Counted from the first letter of the stretch, positions 35,417 through 43,984 are shown. The stretch is 64,000 nt of DNA from Candidatus Marinamargulisbacteria bacterium SCGC AG-343-D04 (GCA_003265885.1 QFBQ01000003.1:1-64000); one strand, 5' to 3'. Notes: generated by a model not told the origin, from the sequence alone. Program-made: numbers and translations.

Positions 35417-36214
35417 ATGAATAGTAAGGAAGCAAAAATTGTTGGAATTGTGAATGTGACACCTGATTCTTTTTCTGATGGTGGAACCTTGATGGATTTA
35501 GATGTTTGTTTACATTATATTGAGAAGTTGATTCAAGATGGCGCGGATATTATTGATATGGGAGCTGAATCAACGAGGCCTGGAGCTTCATTGGTGTCTA
35601 TCGAAGAAGAGAGAGCTCGAATTGAACCTATATTAAAGGTTTATAAAAAACACTTTGATACTCCTTTGTCAGTAGATACTATGAAATCAGATATCGCTCG
35701 ACTAGCATTAGATTATGGGGCTTCCATGATTAATGATGTGACTGGATTAACATCTGATTCGAAAATGATAGAAGTTTTGTCGAAATATGATTGCTCAGTG
35801 GTTATTATGCATATGCAAAATAGACCAAAAAATATGCAAGATAACCCTTCATATGAGGATGTTGTGTCTGATGTTTTGTCTTTTTTTAAGCACAAAATAG
35901 AGCAGTGTCAGTCATGTAAAATATCCAATATTATATTGGATCCGGGTATAGGTTTTGGAAAAACAGTGGATCATAATCTTAGTATTTTGCGTCATATGAG
36001 TCAATTTAGTGAGTTGGGGTATCCGTTATATATTGGAACGTCTAGAAAGTCTTTTATTGATAAGTTGAGTCCATCGGATGTGGATAACCGGGTTGGTGGA
36101 ACTATTAGTTCTAATATTTTGGCCTGGATGAATGGAGCAGAGTATTTTAGAGTGCATGATGTTTTTGATATGAAGCAGGCTTTTAGAGTGGCTCGGGCTA
36201 TTTTGGAGCAATGA
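35417..36214 (+). CDS. folP: Dihydropteroate synthase
   Basis: FolP joins p-aminobenzoate to the pterin diphosphate in folate synthesis and is the sulfonamide target. The 265-residue protein has all family blocks: IVGIVNVTPDSFSDGG, IDMGAESTRPGA, INDVTG, ILDPGIGFGKT and GTSRKSFI. The ATG follows a -10-like box by 7 nt with no ribosome site. folK overlaps its stop by 4 bp (ATGA). Confidence 0.97.
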   Translation: MNSKEAKIVGIVNVTPDSFSDGGTLMDLDVCLHYIEKLIQDGADIIDMGAESTRPGASLVSIEEERARIEPILKVYKKHFDTPLSVDTMKSDIARLALDYGASMINDVTGLTSDSKMIEVLSKYDCSVVIMHMQNRPKNMQDNPSYEDVVSDVLSFFKHKIEQCQSCKISNIILDPGIGFGKTVDHNLSILRHMSQFSELGYPLYIGTSRKSFIDKLSPSDVDNRVGGTISSNILAWMNGAEYFRVHDVFDMKQAFRVARAILEQ

Positions 36215-36687
36215 TGGATAATATTGTTTTCGTGGCTTTGGGCTCAAATATTGGAGATAGAGAACTGTTTTTGGATCAAGCGGTTTTGTTTTTAGGGAAG
36301 TCTTCTCATACTCGAGTAGAATGTGTGTCTGCTTATATTAATACAGTTGCAGAAACACCAGATTCTCAATCGGATTATTTGAATGCGGTATTAAAGATAA
36401 GGACATCGCTTTCGTATCGCACTTTTTTTGATTTTTGTGTTGCTATAGAAAAACAGTTGGGTCGAAAAGGGAAGGGGGACTGTGCTCCTAGAACGATAGA
36501 TATTGATATTCTTTTATTTAATGATGAGTGTGTTTCTGAAGAGGATTTAATTATTCCACACCCACTTATGCATCAGAGAGTGTTTGTCTTGAAGCCTTTT
36601 CTTGATATTGATGGCTCTATTATTCATCCGGTCTTGAATAAAACAATTCAAGAGTTGTATGATCACCTTTATGAATATAGCGGTTGA
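36211..36687 (+). CDS. folK: 6-hydroxymethyl-7,8-dihydropterin pyrophosphokinase
   Basis: FolK transfers diphosphate from ATP to hydroxymethyl-dihydropterin, the step before FolP. The 158-residue protein has FVALGSNIGDRELFLD, the GRKGKGDCAPRTIDIDILLF signature with the metal aspartates, and IPHPLMHQRVFVLKP. Two tandem ATG codons open the gene; the first overlaps the folP stop. Confidence 0.95.
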   Translation: MMDNIVFVALGSNIGDRELFLDQAVLFLGKSSHTRVECVSAYINTVAETPDSQSDYLNAVLKIRTSLSYRTFFDFCVAIEKQLGRKGKGDCAPRTIDIDILLFNDECVSEEDLIIPHPLMHQRVFVLKPFLDIDGSIIHPVLNKTIQELYDHLYEYSG

Positions 36688-37090
36688 GTCTTTAGCTGGG
36701 TTATCTACTGTTACAAAATCTTTTGTGCCATTATTGAGTTCTGGGGGTATATGTCTTTTAAAAGGACCTATGGCTTCAGGGAAGACTACTTTTGTATCGT
36801 CATTTATGGCTCATTTTGACTTTTTTGGTGTAAGTTCTCCTTCTTTTTCACTAGTTCAAGAATATGAGAGTTCTATATCAGTGTTTCATATGGATTTATA
36901 TAGATTGGAATCCTATGATGAACTAGAGCTGTTGGATTTAGAGCATTATTTTAAGCAAAAAACGCATCTTATTTTTATTGAATGGGCTGAAAAGTTAGGG
37001 GACTTTCATTATCCGTATTGTGAGATTTTGTTTAAAAAATGTGGGGGAGAAACTAGAGAACTGGAATTTAATGATTTTAGGAATGTTTAA
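36659..37090 (+). CDS. tsaE: tRNA threonylcarbamoyladenosine biosynthesis ATPase TsaE
   Basis: TsaE powers the TsaBDE complex that makes t6A at position 37 of ANN-decoding tRNAs. The 143-residue protein has the Walker A GPMASGKT (36-43), the strand/loop SSPSFSLVQEY, VFHMDLYRLES and LIFIEWAEKLGD, all typical. From ATG 36659 it overlaps folK by 29 bp. ATG 36671 (codon 5) would reduce that to 17 bp and is equally possible. It converges with rsmH (4-bp overlap of the ends). Confidence 0.93.
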   Translation: MITFMNIAVESLAGLSTVTKSFVPLLSSGGICLLKGPMASGKTTFVSSFMAHFDFFGVSSPSFSLVQEYESSISVFHMDLYRLESYDELELLDLEHYFKQKTHLIFIEWAEKLGDFHYPYCEILFKKCGGETRELEFNDFRNV

Positions 37091-38010
37091 TTCTTAGTTA
37101 GTTTTTGTTTTTTGGGATATTTTTCTTTTTTTTGTTTAATGATACGCAGTTTGGCAGATCTACTTCGTGAATTACTACTTACTTCTTCTTTCGAGGGCTT
37201 AATTACAGATCGGGGGGAAAGCTCAAGAAAGTCCGATTGTTTGACAAATGTTTTGACAATTTTGTCTTCAAGAGAATGAAAGGTGATGATGGCAATAATG
37301 GTGGAAGGCGTGACACTCTGTTCAAGTTTGTTTAAGAGCGTCTTTAAATGGCCGAATTCGTTATTGCATTCTATTCGTAATGCTTGGAAGACCTGAGAGC
37401 AGGTTTTGACAAATAAAGGGCGTTTATTATGAAAGTAATAGCTTTTTTTGATGAGAGTGAGTAAATCATCGGTGGTATTTATGGGAGATTTTTTTCTTTG
37501 ATGCGAGATATTTTCGACTAATTTTTTATTATGTCTAAGTTCTCCGAAGTGATAGAAAATATCGGATAAATCGGATGTTTTGTAAGTGTTTAAAATGCTT
37601 GCGGCAGTTGTTTTATCGGATATATTCATTCTCATATCTAAAGTGCTTGAGTAACGATGACTAAATCCTCTTTCCGCTTCATCAAATTGATGTGATGACA
37701 CGCCTAAATCAAACAAGTATTTTGTGGGTGTTGGGTACTCGTTTTGTGTTAAAAGGTCATCAAGGTTGCTAAAGTTTTGATGATAAAAGTGGCAGTTTTT
37801 AGAGGAGGCAAAAGTGTTTTTACAGTGATTAATGGCCGTGATATCTTGGTCACAGCCTATATAGAGTCCTTTTTCTGAGAGCTTGTTAATTAAGGCCTGG
37901 GTATGACCTCCAAATCCACAGGTGCCTTCAAAAATGATGTCATGGGGTTGAATAGATAGATGGTCTATTACTTCTTTAAGGAGTACGGGAATATGAATGG
38001 TGTTATTCAT
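37087..38010 (-). CDS. rsmH: 16S rRNA (cytosine-1402-N4)-methyltransferase RsmH (MraW)
   Basis: RsmH methylates C1402 in the ribosomal P site. The 307-residue protein begins with HIPVLLKEVIDHL, then has the SAM motif EGTCGFGGHTQAL, FDLGVSSHQFDEAERGFS, and the C-terminal IAIITFHSLEDKIVK and SRSRSAKLRI blocks. It normally heads the mraZ-rsmH-ftsL-ftsI division cluster. Here neither mraZ nor ftsL/ftsI adjoins it; an inositol-monophosphatase-like gene is coupled upstream by an 8-bp overlap. Confidence 0.95.
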   Translation of the reverse strand: MNNTIHIPVLLKEVIDHLSIQPHDIIFEGTCGFGGHTQALINKLSEKGLYIGCDQDITAINHCKNTFASSKNCHFYHQNFSNLDDLLTQNEYPTPTKYLFDLGVSSHQFDEAERGFSHRYSSTLDMRMNISDKTTAASILNTYKTSDLSDIFYHFGELRHNKKLVENISHQRKKSPINTTDDLLTLIKKSYYFHNKRPLFVKTCSQVFQALRIECNNEFGHLKTLLNKLEQSVTPSTIIAIITFHSLEDKIVKTFVKQSDFLELSPRSVIKPSKEEVSSNSRSRSAKLRIIKQKKEKYPKKQKLTKN

Positions 38011-39013
38011 ATTCTGCTACTATTGTTTGTATGAGTTTTTTGATAGAGAGGCTGTGTTTAGGGCATATAATAATGAGACCGATTCTACAATTGTGTTGAA
38101 ATGCATTGTTCAAATGAGAGAGCATTTCAGGAGAATTAGAAAAGGGGGAGAGTTCTTGTTGATTGAAGCTTAGGGAGATATCCCAATAATCAGAGTGGGC
38201 CAAAATGCCAAGAGGAGCTATGACATCCCAGGGTTTTACATTATATTTATAGAAGACAGACCCTTTTCCTTGAATCATATTGAATAAGCTGACACCTAAT
38301 GCTTGTGTTTGCATGAGAGGAAGATTTTTTTGCTCTAATATTTTGGCTAATATTTCTTTTTCGGTTTTTCTGTGAGGGTAAAATTCAGTGCAAATGTGAG
38401 AACTTTGTTTTTGAAGGTGTGTGTAGTTGCTGTGTTCGGGAGTTGAAAAGAAATGTTGATGAGTATCGGGTTTGTAAACGATGTTTATATAGGGTTTTCC
38501 CTTGTATGTTGATCCTAGATTGATGCAATAGTTGGAGGACTGTTTTGAGTAGTTCGATGTCCCGTCAATGGGGTCGAGATACCAAATAATATCATGAGCT
38601 GAAATCTGTTCTTTTTTTCCTTCTTCACCGATAATTTTATGTGTGGGTAAATGCTTTTTAAACCAGTAACGTAGTAATAGTTCGATACCGATGTCCATCT
38701 CGGTAACGACATCATGAGGTGCTGATTTTTCATATGTCTTTATATTTTGTTGCTCTTTTTTGATAAGGGTGGCTAGAGGGTGTAATAGTGTTAGTAATGT
38801 GAGGCATACTTGTTTAGGGGAGTCTAGAGTAGGGCTATGCCAGGATGTGATGAATTGAGTATCAACAGGGCATGAAAACTGAGGATCAATAAAGCAATCA
38901 TGAATAGATTTTAGAGGGTTAGCTTGAGAGATGGGTAGATATAAACAGGGGGTGTCTTTGTTGGGTTCTTTCCACAGCATATCTATAGTGTAGCAATGCT
39001 TACTGAACTTCAA
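38003..39013 (-). CDS. Inositol monophosphatase/CysQ-family phosphatase
   Basis: A 336-residue member of the Li-sensitive phosphatase superfamily. The metal sites are present: VTEMDIG, GEEG (129-132), DPIDGTSNY (147-155) and the C-terminal KPWDVIAPLGIL. Family members act on inositol phosphate, fructose-1,6-bisphosphate, or 3'-phosphoadenosine phosphate; the substrate cannot be told from these motifs. About 65 residues precede the usual first helix and match nothing I recognise. The end overlaps rsmH by 8 bp. Confidence 0.82.
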   Translation of the reverse strand: MKFSKHCYTIDMLWKEPNKDTPCLYLPISQANPLKSIHDCFIDPQFSCPVDTQFITSWHSPTLDSPKQVCLTLLTLLHPLATLIKKEQQNIKTYEKSAPHDVVTEMDIGIELLLRYWFKKHLPTHKIIGEEGKKEQISAHDIIWYLDPIDGTSNYSKQSSNYCINLGSTYKGKPYINIVYKPDTHQHFFSTPEHSNYTHLQKQSSHICTEFYPHRKTEKEILAKILEQKNLPLMQTQALGVSLFNMIQGKGSVFYKYNVKPWDVIAPLGILAHSDYWDISLSFNQQELSPFSNSPEMLSHLNNAFQHNCRIGLIIICPKHSLSIKKLIQTIVAEYE

Positions 39014-39068
39014 CAGTACTTTTTATTTTTTCTAGGCAGCAAGCTTACTCGTTTGATATAGTTGTCAT

Positions 39069-39653
39069 ATGAGAGTATTGTTTTTTATTGTTTTCTTGGG
39101 CTTTTTTTACTCTGTTTCTATTTTTTCTTCTGGTTTTGATTCTTTGGTTAACGATTTAAGAAACGAAGGTGTTTCTGTTAATTTTTCGTATGATAATTTT
39201 AATCCGTCTGTGTTTATTAGAGCGGGGCAATTTGAAATTGATTTTTTAGATCAACATGTTGTAGGGGAGGATTCTGTAATTGTAGATTATAGTGGAATGA
39301 ATGTATTGTCTAATAGTGTTAGGTATCAATTAAATAAGGGTAGAGTGCTTGTCGAAAATAATGTTAAAATTACTAAAGACTCTATGATGTTAACGTGTGA
39401 TTTTGCCGAAGCTATATTGCCTGATGACCTTCATTCGAAGGGGAATGTGGCCTTTCTATATAAAGATTATACATCTCAATCTGGAGAAGCATATTATAAT
39501 CAAAAGAGTGATGTGATTACATTTAAAGATAATGTAGTGTTACAACAAAGTGGTGACTTTATTAGGGGAGATGTGGTTAAATTTAATATGATAGACGAAA
39601 AAATTATTTCTAGTGGACGGTCGAAGATAAAAATATCGACAGAGAGATTATAA
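39069..39653 (+). CDS. LptA/OstA-like lipopolysaccharide transport protein
   Basis: A 194-residue exported protein with a signal peptide (1-20) and repeated short beta strands: VIVDYSGMNVLSNSVRYQLNKG, LTCDFAEAILPDD, HSKGNVAFLYKDYTSQSGEAYYNQKSD in shorter pieces, and QSGDFIRGDVVKFNM. That is the jelly-roll pattern of LptA/OstA, the periplasmic bridge for LPS. An LptC-like gene lies 3.8 kb downstream, in the same strand series, supporting an outer membrane with LPS. TATAGT ends 6 nt before the ATG and no Shine-Dalgarno is present. Confidence 0.75.
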   Translation: MRVLFFIVFLGFFYSVSIFSSGFDSLVNDLRNEGVSVNFSYDNFNPSVFIRAGQFEIDFLDQHVVGEDSVIVDYSGMNVLSNSVRYQLNKGRVLVENNVKITKDSMMLTCDFAEAILPDDLHSKGNVAFLYKDYTSQSGEAYYNQKSDVITFKDNVVLQQSGDFIRGDVVKFNMIDEKIISSGRSKIKISTERL

Positions 39654-39654
39654 A

Positions 39655-40626
39655 ATGTCATTACAAGAAGAATTAAGTTTATTAAAAGAAAAGGATGTTG
39701 GAGATAACTCTACAGACTTTGATATTGCTATAATAGGGGCAGGTCCTGCAGGGATGTCTGCTGCGTTGTGTGCGGCAAGAGCTCGATTAAATGTTATTCT
39801 TTTGGATAGAAATTTACCAGGAGGACAGACATCTACAGCGTATAAAATTTCGAATTATTTGGGTTTCCCATCTGGGGTTTTAGGGTCTGATTTATCGATC
39901 AAAATGGAAGATCACCTTAATGATTATGGTGTTTTGTATAAGTGTGAATCTGTTGAAGATATATTAGATATATCGGGAAATATCAAATGCATTAAAACAG
40001 ATTTAGGGAATGATTATCGCGTTAGAGGGGTAATATTATGTTTGGGTCTAGAACCTAAACCTCTTGAAACTAAGTTTGAAAAAACATTTTTTGGTAGAGG
40101 GATATCGTATTATGCCCAGGCGGATATTGAAAAGTATAGAGATCAAGATGTTGCGGTTATTGGAGGGGGGAACTGTGCCTGTTATGCTGCTGATTATTTG
40201 TCTCAGTTTGTAAATAAATTATATTTGATCCATCGATCTGATTTTATCAAAGCCGTTAAAAATCTTAAAAAGAAAATAATGGAAAATCCAAAGATTGATA
40301 CGATTTGGAATACACAGTTAGTGGATGCGTTTGGCATTGATACATTAGAAAAAATCAAGCTTTTGAATGGTGTTACACAACAAGAGACGTGGTTAGATGT
40401 AAAGGGTGTTTTTATTTATGTTGGGAGGATTCCTCCAAAAGATATTATTCGAGTGGATTTGAATATTGATGAGGATGGATTTATTATTACAGATGAGTTT
40501 ATGAGAACAAATATTCCTGGTATTTATGCGGCTGGGGATATTCGGTCTAAGCAGATTCGTCAGATTCCAACAGCTGTTTCTGATGGAATGATTGCGGCTA
40601 TAAACCTAGATAAAGATCTTTTTTAA
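39655..40626 (+). CDS. Thioredoxin-reductase-like FAD/NAD(P) oxidoreductase lacking the CxxC
   Basis: A 323-residue two-dinucleotide-domain flavoprotein. The FAD motif IIGAGPAGMSAA (26-37), GGQTSTAYKISNY, the NAD(P) motif VIGGGNCACYAADYL (168-182) and AAGDIRSKQIRQIPTAVSDG all fit thioredoxin reductase. The redox centre does not: where TrxB has SYCATCDG this protein has SYYAQADI (151-158), with no cysteine. It therefore cannot reduce thioredoxin the usual way and may be a ferredoxin/flavodoxin-type reductase or another disulfide-independent enzyme. It follows the lptA-like stop by 1 bp and purQ begins 1 bp after it. Confidence 0.8.
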   Translation: MSLQEELSLLKEKDVGDNSTDFDIAIIGAGPAGMSAALCAARARLNVILLDRNLPGGQTSTAYKISNYLGFPSGVLGSDLSIKMEDHLNDYGVLYKCESVEDILDISGNIKCIKTDLGNDYRVRGVILCLGLEPKPLETKFEKTFFGRGISYYAQADIEKYRDQDVAVIGGGNCACYAADYLSQFVNKLYLIHRSDFIKAVKNLKKKIMENPKIDTIWNTQLVDAFGIDTLEKIKLLNGVTQQETWLDVKGVFIYVGRIPPKDIIRVDLNIDEDGFIITDEFMRTNIPGIYAAGDIRSKQIRQIPTAVSDGMIAAINLDKDLF

Positions 40627-40627
40627 T

Positions 40628-41437
40628 ATGACTTCTATAGATGTAGCCATTATTCAATTTCCTGGTAGTAATTGTGAATATGAAACACAGGAGTGTGTTG
40701 AGTCTGTTGGATTATCTTCTGATATTGTTTCTTGGAACTCATCTAAAGAGCATTTATCTACATATGCTTCGTTTATATTACCGGGTGGATTTTCATTTCA
40801 AGACCGTGTAAGAGCGGGGGTTGTGTCTTCAAAATTACCTATTTTGAATCATTTAAAATCTTTTTCTAAAGAAGGTAGACCCATTTTAGGGATATGTAAT
40901 GGGTGCCAAATACTTGCTGAGTCTGGATTGGTTCCAGATACCCAAGGATCAGAATTATTAGAGATGGCATTGGCTCCTAATATGAAAGAGTCGTCGTCTT
41001 TTGGATTTATTTGTGATTGGGTGTATGTCAAAATTAAAGGATCGGGACAGTCTGTTTTTACTAAGCGTTTTGATGATGATGATGTATTGCCTATCCCCGT
41101 GAATCATGGAGAAGGAAATTTTAAATTTAAAGACAGTGAATTTATTGCTAAGAATCATGTTAGTGTGATGCATTACTGTACAGAAGATGGTGATGTTGAT
41201 ACACGTTTTCCTGTTAATCCAAATGGATCAGATTTGAATATAGCAGGTCTTTCAAATAGTAAGGGGAATGTATTTGCTATGATGCCTCACCCTGAAAGAG
41301 CGTCATTTTGGTATCAGTTACCTCGTTATTTGCATGATGATTTTTCTAGATCACGACGCAATTTGTCTTTAAAGGAAGGCCCTTGGATTAAACTGTTTGA
41401 GTCTTTGAAAGACTATATTCGTGAGGGACAATTGTGA
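40628..41437 (+). CDS. purQ: Phosphoribosylformylglycinamidine synthase glutaminase subunit PurQ
   Basis: PurQ releases ammonia from glutamine for PurL in purine synthesis. The class I amidotransferase triad is complete: Cys90 in LGICNGCQIL, and His221 and Glu223 in MMPHPERASF. LPGGFSFQDRVRAG (51-64) is the PurQ-specific block. At 269 residues it is longer than the usual 220-230, with extra sequence around 140-210. The next gene encodes a PurS-like protein, and its start overlaps purQ by 4 bp. The large subunit PurL is not in the window. Confidence 0.92.
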   Translation: MTSIDVAIIQFPGSNCEYETQECVESVGLSSDIVSWNSSKEHLSTYASFILPGGFSFQDRVRAGVVSSKLPILNHLKSFSKEGRPILGICNGCQILAESGLVPDTQGSELLEMALAPNMKESSSFGFICDWVYVKIKGSGQSVFTKRFDDDDVLPIPVNHGEGNFKFKDSEFIAKNHVSVMHYCTEDGDVDTRFPVNPNGSDLNIAGLSNSKGNVFAMMPHPERASFWYQLPRYLHDDFSRSRRNLSLKEGPWIKLFESLKDYIREGQL

Positions 41438-41958
41438 GACATATAGATCTTTTTGTGTTTCAGAAAAATACAGATTTAAATGCCTTATCTGCATATGAAG
41501 CTGTTCATCATTTTATGAATAAAGAGGAATGTCGGGGCTTAAGACGATTTGTTCATTGGAGGCTTTCATATCGCGATGATGTTGATAGTCTTGAGTTTGT
41601 AAAAACAGTAACTTCTTCGTCGTTTTATTTGTTAAATACAAATAAAGAAGGATTTTATATTAATCATTTTCCAAAAGCATCTGGATCGGACCATGTTGTA
41701 CATATAGATGTGCGTAATGAGTTGCTACAGGATTCTCAGGAATTGGCTCGAAAAATTAATAGAAAATGTGATGTAGATATTGTTGATTTAAAAAGGTCTG
41801 TTGTCTGGGAATGTCGTGTTCAAGCGTCTTCTTATGAGGAGGCTCGGAACTATGTTGACGCACATGTATGTGATACGGTTTCTCATGATCAAGGATTGTT
41901 GGTGAATCCTATATATGAATCGTATGATTTTCTAGATCAATCTTTTGTCTCTGGTTAA
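41434..41958 (+). CDS. PurS-like protein with N-terminal extension
   Basis: A 174-residue protein that starts with GTG (GTGA overlap with purQ). The C-terminal 85 residues resemble PurS, the small structural subunit of FGAM synthase: a HIDVRNELLQDSQELA strand-helix, VVWECRVQASSYEEARNYV and the closing LLVNPIYESYDF, close to the LLANPVIEDY ending of PurS. The N-terminal 80 residues begin with another strand-helix (HIDLFVFQKNTDLNA), so the protein may be two PurS-like units fused. Being twice the PurS length and coupled to purQ, it probably replaces the PurS dimer in the complex. Confidence 0.6.
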   Translation: MRHIDLFVFQKNTDLNALSAYEAVHHFMNKEECRGLRRFVHWRLSYRDDVDSLEFVKTVTSSSFYLLNTNKEGFYINHFPKASGSDHVVHIDVRNELLQDSQELARKINRKCDVDIVDLKRSVVWECRVQASSYEEARNYVDAHVCDTVSHDQGLLVNPIYESYDFLDQSFVSG

Positions 41959-41963
41959 CGGCT

Positions 41964-42845
41964 ATGCCAGTTGTTAGTGTTTTAATTGTTAATTTTAATG
42001 GGGCTCGTTTTATTTCTAATTGTTTAGATTCGTTGTTGAAGAGTCAAGGTGATTTTGATTTAGATGTAGTAGTTGTAGATAATTGCTCTACAGATCAATC
42101 GTTAGATGTTTTGAGTACGTATAAATCGAAGATTACGCTTGTCAAAAATCGACATAATAGTGGATTTTCTAAAGGGACTAATATTGCGGCTTCTTATGCA
42201 AAAGGGGAGTATTATTTTTTATTAAATAATGACACTGTGGTTGAGCAAAATACTATTCAGTTGCTTTTAGAGTACCTTAAAGAGCATGATGATATAGGGG
42301 CTTTAGTGCCGAAGTTATTAAATGAAGATGGATCTATTCAATGTCCAGGTAGTTTTTTAGGTCATTGGCGTTTTAAGTCAACGAAGGCAATAGATGTTCC
42401 ATTTGTAGCAGGGGCGGCAGTGTTGATGACGAATATTGTTTATAATTCTATAGGGGGATTAGATGAAAATTTATTTTTTTATAATGAAGATGTTGATTTA
42501 TGTAAGACTCTATTAAAGAGAAAACTTAGATTGGTTTATTTTCCGTCATCTCAACTTATTCATTATGGAGGATTGTCTACTAAATTTCGAAAAATCGGAT
42601 CACTTATTGAAGGGTATAGGGGCGGTTTTTATGTGTGTTATAAGCATTATCCCTATTTGTTTTTTATCTATAGGGTGCTTGTTATGTTAGATGTTCTTCT
42701 TAGATTATGTATTCATATGCTAAGAGCATTTTTTAGTGTTCATCAGAGGGAATATGTTTCACTTTATTTGACCATTATTCGCATCATTGTTAGGAAAGAT
42801 ATATTTATAAATCATCCTGAATTAGAAGTAGAGGTAATATCGTGA
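41964..42845 (+). CDS. Family 2 glycosyltransferase
   Basis: A 293-residue GT-A enzyme with VSVLIVNFNGARFISNCLDS at the N-terminus, the nucleotide-binding VVVDNCSTD, the NSGFSKGTN loop, the metal triad LLNNDTVV, and a later NEDVDLCKTLLKRK acceptor region. It is close to the rhamnosyltransferase-like branch (WbbL type). A C-terminal hydrophobic stretch (about 230-265) suggests membrane association. It probably adds sugars to LPS or another envelope polymer; the sugar is unknown. The TPR gene starts 4 bp before its stop. Confidence 0.85.
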   Translation: MPVVSVLIVNFNGARFISNCLDSLLKSQGDFDLDVVVVDNCSTDQSLDVLSTYKSKITLVKNRHNSGFSKGTNIAASYAKGEYYFLLNNDTVVEQNTIQLLLEYLKEHDDIGALVPKLLNEDGSIQCPGSFLGHWRFKSTKAIDVPFVAGAAVLMTNIVYNSIGGLDENLFFYNEDVDLCKTLLKRKLRLVYFPSSQLIHYGGLSTKFRKIGSLIEGYRGGFYVCYKHYPYLFFIYRVLVMLDVLLRLCIHMLRAFFSVHQREYVSLYLTIIRIIVRKDIFINHPELEVEVIS

Positions 42846-43432
42846 GAGTTTTGTTGATGTGGATATTTTCTGTGATGTTATCGGGGTGTTTATTTGCATT
42901 TCCATATTATGTAGCGCCAGATATTTTAGAAGAGGTAGCTGTTAATGAGCGTTTATATGCAGTATCTCCTACTTCCAATGAAGTTTTATTTGACCTTGCA
43001 ATGAGTTATGCTTATTCAGGACAGATTTTAAATGGATGGACGACCTTAAAGAAACTAGATAAGTCCTATTCTTCTGTTGTTATTGATTTGTATACAGAAA
43101 AAATGAAAGAATCGCCTGATGAATGGCGGTATCCGTTTAAGTTGGCGTTTGGGTATTTTTTTGCTGGAGAAAAAGTAAAGGCGATTCAGCTGTTTGAACA
43201 GGTTTTGCGAATTAATCCTGATCAAGTGTGGGCTGTTGGATTTATTGCGTTGGTATATGGGGAAATGGGACGTGTAGATGAGGCTATTTCATATTGTAAG
43301 AAGGGACTTGCGATGGAACCTAATGCCCCTGGGATTCATTTGTTGTTGGCGGAAGGGTATAGAAAGAAAAAGAAATATTTTAAGGCCTTTAAGCATTTTT
43401 TAATAGTTGGGCGTTTAGAAGCTCAGGATTGA
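42842..43432 (+). CDS. Exported TPR protein, possible lipoprotein
   Basis: A 196-residue protein starting with GTG inside the glycosyltransferase stop. Its N-terminus is a signal peptide ending in LSGC (12-15), a plausible lipobox, followed by FAFPYY. The remainder is tetratricopeptide-like helices: FYFFAGEKVKAIQLFEQVL-type, then WAVGFIALVYGEMGRVDEAI and PNAPGIHLLLAEGYRKKKK. Such proteins act as periplasmic scaffolds. Its place between a glycosyltransferase and an LptC-like gene suggests an envelope role. Confidence 0.65.
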   Translation: MRVLLMWIFSVMLSGCLFAFPYYVAPDILEEVAVNERLYAVSPTSNEVLFDLAMSYAYSGQILNGWTTLKKLDKSYSSVVIDLYTEKMKESPDEWRYPFKLAFGYFFAGEKVKAIQLFEQVLRINPDQVWAVGFIALVYGEMGRVDEAISYCKKGLAMEPNAPGIHLLLAEGYRKKKKYFKAFKHFLIVGRLEAQD

Positions 43433-43435
43433 TTC

Positions 43436-43984
43436 GTGATTAATAAAATATCAGTTGTTGTATTAGGCAGTATTTTAGTGGTGATTTTTTATGTTTTGTT
43501 TTTTTTTGAAGTGCCTATTCATTTTCCAAAAGAAAAATCTGGAATGGTTCCTGATTTTATGTTTGAAAATGTACGTATTTCGCATATTAATGATGGTGTG
43601 TTGGAAGTGGAGGTAGAAGCTGAAAATGCGGTTATTTATAAGGGGACTCAGGATGTTTTATTGGATAAGGGGAAGGGAACCTTCTTTTTTAGTGAAGGGG
43701 ATTATCTGAAGATTGATTTTCCTGTAGGGAGTTATAATTTACAAAGAGGCGCTATGGATTTGAATGATGCGTATATGGTGTATATGAGAGATGTTTCTCC
43801 ACTTTGGATATATTCAGAAAAGATACGATGTGTTTTTGAAGATCGTTTTATTGAATCCCGGTCTTCCTCAACTATTTATTATGAAAATATTAAGATTCAC
43901 TCGAACTTTTTAGCTTTTAACTTAGATAAAAATAGAGTTTTGTTAAAAGATCATGCATCCGTTAATATAGAGTTGCTTCCATGA
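43436..43984 (+). CDS. LptC-like lipopolysaccharide export protein
   Basis: A 182-residue protein with an N-terminal membrane anchor (about 5-25) and a beta-rich periplasmic part: PDFMFENVRISHINDGVLEV, then LEVEVEAENAVIYK and LLDKGKGTFFF. This is the LptC/DUF1239 pattern, which passes LPS from the inner-membrane LptBFG to LptA. The start is GTG, 3 nt after the TPR gene's stop. The protein overlaps the pseudouridine synthase start by 4 bp. Confidence 0.72.
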   Translation: MINKISVVVLGSILVVIFYVLFFFEVPIHFPKEKSGMVPDFMFENVRISHINDGVLEVEVEAENAVIYKGTQDVLLDKGKGTFFFSEGDYLKIDFPVGSYNLQRGAMDLNDAYMVYMRDVSPLWIYSEKIRCVFEDRFIESRSSSTIYYENIKIHSNFLAFNLDKNRVLLKDHASVNIELLP

